Source: Paulinella micropora
Taxonomy: Eukaryota > Cercozoa > Imbricatea > Euglyphida
DNA: 64,000 nucleotides
Assembly: GCA_009731375.1 (NCBI GenBank)
Contig: BJOX01000149.1
Coordinates: forward strand, 551,730-615,729
Reading direction: 5' to 3'
Shown here: piece after piece, positions 59,071 through 64,000 of the stretch
Numbering within the stretch: position 1 is the first letter of the stretch
How the letters are laid out: each line of letters opens with the position of its first letter
Position numbers and translations under genes: made by a program
The notes under the pieces: generated by a model
What the model saw: only the letters and a program-made list of their open reading frames with translations
Database searches by the model: none
What the model was told of the DNA's origin: nothing

Positions 59071-62025
59071 ATGAACCATTTAGGTAATCCGTGGACATAT
59101 CATTTTTACAGATCTGTCATAGTGGACGAGGATTTAGAAATTGATGGCGTACTACATGGTGATCATATCGAAGCAAACTCAATACAAGCAAAAACGGACG
59201 ACATAACAATATCCTCAAGAAATAACAATTCTTCTTTGTTAGTATCTGATACTGGTTATGTGTCAATTAATAACGAATACGATCTGCCAATAGCGGATGG
59301 CAAAGCAAATCAAGTTTTAAAAACAGATGGGTTGGGCAATACTTCATTCGCGACATTAACTTCAAGTTTTATAAGCGATTTTGAACTGGATAAATTAACG
59401 GATGTGGTCATAACGGCACCAATAGCTGCAAATAGTTATCTTACATACAACACAATAAACTGGGTGAATAAAACATTTCCGATAAATGTTGATGAATTCG
59501 GCAACATTAATATGGGAGATTATTTGAATATAACAGGAGTAAATTTACTAAATACGATATTGGTTTCTTCAATCATAACCACTGCGACATTTGATTATGC
59601 TTTTGATACACGGCTCGCAACTAAATCAACCACCAACTTAACAGAGGGGACAAACCTTTATTATACGAATGCGAGATTTGATACAAGATATTCAGCTAAA
59701 TCAACCGCAGACTTAAAAAAAGCATCAATTTATACTATACTGACGGGCGATTTGATACAAGATTTTTTAACAAAACAACCGCAGACTTAAAAGAGGGAAG
59801 TAATTCATATTATACGACAGCGAGGGCGAATACAGATTTTGATACAAGGCTAAGCACTAAATCAACTAATAACTTAAAAGAGGGAACTAATTTATATTAT
59901 AGGACAGCGAGGGCGAATACAGATTTTGATACAAGGCTAAGCACTAAATCAACTAATAACTTAGCAGAGGGAACTAATTTATACTATACGACAGCGAGAG
60001 CAAATACAGACTTTGATACAAGGCTAAGCACTAAATCAACTAATAACTTAGCAGAGGGAACAAATCTATATTACACCACCGCGAGGGCTAATACAGAATT
60101 TGATACAAGGCTAAGCACTAAATCAACTAATAACTTAAAAGAGGGAACTAATTTATATTACACCACCGCGAGAGAAAAATACAGACTTTGATACACGGCT
60201 AAGCACTAAATCAACTAATAACTTAGCAGAGGGGACAAATTTATATTATACGACAGCGAGAGCAAATACAGATTTTGATACAAGGCTAAGAACTAAATCA
60301 ACTAATAACTTAGCAGAAGGCACTAATTTATATTACACCACAGCGAGGGCTAATACAGACTTTGACACACGGATAGCCACTAAATCAATAGATGCTTTGA
60401 GTGATGTAATAATAACAACACCCGCAAACGGCCAATTACTAACATACAATGGAACAAACTGGGTGAATTCCACGGGGTCATTGGCTTTCCTTGCTTTAAC
60501 GGGTGGGACGATGTCAGGCGATATTAAACTGGGTGCTTCGACTTTTGTTATGTACTCGGGCCCGCAGACTATGACAACCAATTCTTCACCTTCTCCATTC
60601 GTCGCTTCTGCTTCTTCTGAATACGATGCAGCATATCTGGCTTTTAATGTCAACCAGAACGCAGATTATGGGTCTAGCAACTTTCACTACAACGATGCGA
60701 CAGGAGTTTATCAAAGAGTTCCACCAAACACAAATACATTTTCAGGAACACCATACACGGGCGAACATATAAAAATAGATTTGGGAGCCATATACAGGAT
60801 AAAAAAATATTATGTTAGGTCTTCGTCTGCTAATTACATTGAAATGACACCGAGCATTTGGTATGTGGGAATAAGCACTGACAACATTACATACACCTTA
60901 TGGGACAGCAGGAGTGGTGAGGCTTGGGCTTCACAGACAACTAAAACATATACACCTTCTTCAAATGCTTCTGCTAGATATATCATATTCGTCGCGAACA
61001 AGGCGGGAAGTGCGGAACTTCATTTAGAAATCAAGTCCGTATCGCCAGTCTGTATTTTGGTTATGAACATTTAATTATGACATAACATTGATTAGAAATA
61101 TGACGAGCGATACATTAACAACAAGCGGAGCAATAACAGCAAGTGGATTGATAACTGCTAGTGCGGGATTAACAGGGACCACATTAACGGCCAGCGGATT
61201 GATGACAGCAAATGCGGGAGCTGATATCAAAAGCCAAAGCATAACAAACTTAGCCACACCATCAGCTTCAACAGACGGGGCTACAAAAGGCTATGTGGAC
61301 ACATTAGACGGGCAGAATGTGAAATTAACAGGAACCCAAACAATAGCAGGTACAAAAGAATTTAGCGGAATATTAGCAACTTCATTAGGCATCCCGTGTA
61401 TAGTAGGTAGGAATTCAAAAAGAACAGGTGCGACAGGTGGCTTAGAATTATATGGAACCAGTGGCAATATGAACGGACCGCACATTCAAGCATTTGTTCA
61501 TAATTCCGTTTATCCTGTATTTCAACAATTAAACTTTGCTCAAGACAATATTGCTTTAAGTTTTGATAGTTATTGGGATGGTTCAAACTAGAAATCAAGC
61601 GACCCTGGTTCAAACTTTCAAATATACAAATTAAGTGATAAACTCGCCTTAACTACAAATCGGGAGTAGCACTGGCAGGAAACATAGCATTTAGTGAGGC
61701 AGTGAACGTAAGCAATGCGGGGGTGATAACAACAACAGGAGCAATAACAGCAAGTAGTTTAATAACCGCAAATGCTGGTATTAGTTCGGCTCAAACTATT
61801 ACAATGACTAATTCAGGCTCGCAAATTTACTTGTTGGACGGCACGACAGCCACATGTGGTATAAGGTGGTTTGACGATAACCACTGTGTATTTTGTAGGA
61901 GAAACACGAATGAAATGTTTATTAAAGAGTATGGCGACATACACTTTCAAACAACAGGCTCAACATGGCGAGCACAGATGAATTCAAATGGTCTTTATCC
62001 GCGAAATAGCAGAGCACACAAATAA
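59071..62025 (+). pseudogene. viral fibre/adhesin-like structural protein, frameshifted
   Basis: About 980 residues over several frames (59071-59790; ~59783-60396 in shifted frames; 60397-61074; 61088-61591; 61702-62025). N-terminus MNHLGNPWTYHFYRSVIVDE, then a set of 29-residue repeats NNLxEGTNLYYTTARANTDF (DNA period 87 bp, starts 59820, 59907, 59994), then QLLTYNGTNWVNSTG as in phage tail fibres, a discoidin/F5-8C-like stretch (HIKIDLGAIYRIKKYYVRSS ... WYVGISTDNITYTLW, ~60760-61050), fibre-like GAITASGLITASAGLT repeats, and a C-terminal part. Probably a host-attachment fibre (inference from architecture). Confidence 0.7.
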
Positions 62026-62103
62026 TAATATTAATAACATATATTATAATATCTATAATTTACCAAAGCAAATTATAAGACCAGAAGGCTGGCTGATTTT
62101 TGT

Positions 62104-62551
62104 TTAAATACGCTGGCTTCCATCCTTTGTTTTAATTGCTTGATGTCTGGCACGACAACTTTCCCGTCTGTCTTCGTCTTGATGTTTGGTATAATCTGAG
62201 TAACCAGATGCGCCAAAGTTGATACGACGGCCGTTGTAGATTACATAGTATTTTTTACCTTTTACCTTACTTTCGCCGAAGTCTGTGGCACCTAATGATA
62301 AGGCTTTTTCTCTTAACCCTATTATATATTTAGCCTGCTTTACCTTCTTCTTTAATTATATTATTATAAATTGCTTCTCGTTGCTTATCTGATAGCGGTA
62401 AGCGGTAAAGTATATTTTCGGGTTTTCTAAAAATATTGGGGTTTCTATTGACTAAGTTCTGAGTGATACGGATTTCATCAATTTCCTTCCCTAGCAATTC
62501 TAGTTCCTCCAGTTGCTCCTCGTCTTTGCTTTTTTCTTTTTTCTTTTCCAT
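62104..62551 (-). pseudogene. small viral protein with KKYYVIYNG/INFGASGYSDYT motif, frameshifted
   Basis: Starts at 62551 (MEKKKEKSKDEEQLEELELL), frame change near 62335, ends TAA at 62104-62106. The C-terminal half has GKKYYVIYNGRRINFGASGY then SDYTKHQDEDRRESCRARH, the pattern of a small uncharacterised family (DUF5754-like, from memory) frequent in large algal viruses and their relatives. Function unknown. Confidence 0.6.
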
Positions 62552-62595
62552 CCTATATTATAGCAGATAAAAAATGTGGTTTGATGAAAAAAAAA

Positions 62596-63221
62596 ATGGT
62601 TTGATTATTACAATAAAGCCAGAGCAGAACATAAGGGTCAGTCCGCGGAATTTATTACAGCAAGGGCCAATGAACTAAAGTGGAAAGATAGAATAAAAGA
62701 CGCTCTAACTTACGATGATGCGCCCGACGATCCAAACATAAAAAGATTAAAAGATGCGATCAAAATGCTAAGCGGAAAGTCATTTATGTATAACAACATG
62801 GATCGAAATGCGCTAGTGGAACATTTTAGGGAAAATAGGGTTAATATAGAAGAACTTGAAAGAAAAATTGTAAATATGCCCACGAATGAACAACGATTAG
62901 AAATGGTGCAATTAGCAAGGGCTAAAGATAAAGCAAAAATCCTAAAAATTAAAGACCTTATTGATCAAATGAATCGTGATATGAATCAATTGATAACTCA
63001 CTGGGGATATCCAGAAGAAAAAAGGTCCTTACTTGAAACAATGACTCGTAATGGGCTAACACATTTATTGAATAAAGGCAGAGGCGAAATAAAAGCAATA
63101 GCAAGAAGGGAAAACAAACAATGGCAGGCGCGACCTAAAGGAATGGGAACAAAACAGACTAGAATATGAACAGAAAAACCCAGAGGATACTTCAATTGAA
63201 ACACAAATAGGCAGAGATTAA
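62596..63221 (+). pseudogene. viral coiled-coil protein of unknown function, frameshifted
   Basis: Start ATG at 62596 is one base out of frame with the body, beside a run of A. The main frame (from ~62600) is helical and charged: FDYYNKARAEHKGQSAEFIT, NIEELERKIVNMPTNEQRLE, ...; a further shift near 63137 leads to TAA at 63219-63221. No domain recognised. Confidence 0.5.
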
Positions 63222-63230
63222 AAATCTATC

Positions 63231-64000
63231 GTGCCAAGTTTAACAGATACACCAAGGGCCACTGCAAGGTTTGTAGACGCATTGATTGAAAGTATTGAAG
63301 AAATAATTATGAGTCCCACATTAAATAAAAATAGTAAATACTATTCACAGAGTAGGTCGTTATGGTGTGAGTAGGTCGTTATGGTGTGTAGTATTACTGC
63401 TAATCATCCTCAAATCCGTGCCATGACTATTGCGGTAATGGGAAGACCGGGTGCGGAGTCTTTCAGAAGGGCATTAGAAGCATGAGCAAGAAATGAAGCA
63501 CCACCAGAGTTGCCTCCGCCTAACCCTCGTTTAATTGCAGCGGGACAACAAAGAATGGGTGATTATGTATTGGAGGATATGCTGAGAAGATTGGGCTTAC
63601 AAGTATCAACATTAATGGCATGGCAGACGTTTAAAAGAGCTGTTGAAACTGCAACCATGATTAATTTACTTTTGGTGCATTTCTAAAGCACGTGTACAGC
63701 ATATGGACTGCTCAACCAGATGCTATTATTAAATTGGAAGAAGAACGATTTCATACTACTGGAAGCAATTATAATGGCCCTGCCACACGAGTAGAAAGTC
63801 GCCTCCAATTAGAAAATAGAACTCGTGGTAAGTTTCCTTACAATTTACCAGCAGATACTTTGGATTTGATTGCCTTTGAACATGATCTATTGTATGCTAC
63901 TGGTGATAAAAATATCCAAAATTTTGCCGACCAACCATACTTTATAACAGAGTATTTGACGAGTAATGGAATGTTGCTAAAACTATTTCTGACAATGACA
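63231..64000 (+). pseudogene. viral protein with parvovirus-type phospholipase A2 domain, frameshifted, partial
   Basis: Frame changes at ~63365 (beside a 19-bp tandem duplication) and ~63690. The C-terminal visible part has a calcium-loop-like NYNGPAT (~63768) and the catalytic FEHDLLYATGD (His codon 63891-63893), the YxGPxx...DxxAxxHDxxY pattern of the PLA2 domain in parvovirus VP1 and in some polinton-like and adinto-like virus minor capsid proteins, where it helps the particle breach membranes. The gene runs off the window. Confidence 0.65.
63351..63388. repeat. 19-bp tandem duplication in the viral PLA2 gene
   Basis: AGTAGGTCGTTATGGTGTG occurs twice in direct succession. Nineteen is not a multiple of three, so it breaks the frame. 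Confidence 0.85.

Overview
The window is nuclear DNA of a eukaryote, most likely a protist or alga (inferred; no marker gene fixes the lineage). The evidence is a large spliced kinesin gene, retroposons, introns saturated with simple repeats, and a decayed algal/protist-type DNA virus next to the gene. No bacterial-type genes are present.

Layout. 1-3474: ACT/AAT/AT simple repeats, three copies of a ~115-bp repeat, and the 3' end of a non-LTR retrotransposon on the minus strand. 3475-51580: one kinesin heavy-chain-type gene on the plus strand. I rebuilt it as 45 exons (~4.6 kb coding, ~1,550 aa). The exon phases chain almost without a break. Three joints are open: a few nucleotides after DLAGSER, the exon 29/30/31 frame choice, and the exon 37 to 38 phase. 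The motor is at the N-terminus (P-loop [28 protein letters not shown]). A long Ser/Pro-rich, partly coiled-coil tail follows, ending in poly-proline repeats. 51581-53577: a non-coding junction. 53578-64000: a degraded polinton-like-virus or virophage-like element. It starts at a 173-bp-arm palindrome and carries a Cys/His zinc protein, a primase-SF3 helicase, a large fibre protein with 29-aa repeats and a discoidin-like domain, a KKYYVIYNG/INFG-type small protein, a coiled-coil protein and a parvovirus-type phospholipase A2 protein that runs off the edge.

The most unusual pattern is in the kinesin introns. They consist of (TATG)n, (CTAT)n, (CTAC)n, (CT)n, (AT)n and (ACT)n arrays. Set into these arrays are many partial copies of the adjoining exon's own edge, with its splice site ('exon-edge echoes'): about 11 copies of the exon 8 end, 6 of the exon 13 end, 5 of the exon 14 end, 6 of the exon 19 end, about 9 of exon 20, 8 of exon 27 and 6 of the exon 38 start. 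Some arrays show graded decay. A 205-213 bp element with terminal inverted repeats occurs twice in the gene. In one copy its own ends supply both splice sites of a phase-0 intron, which is what an introner would do.

The host exons stay open over 4.6 kb, while almost every viral gene is broken by several frameshifts. This argues for real decay of an endogenous virus rather than general sequencing error. Long N runs and 10-N placeholders mark assembly gaps, several of them inside repeats.
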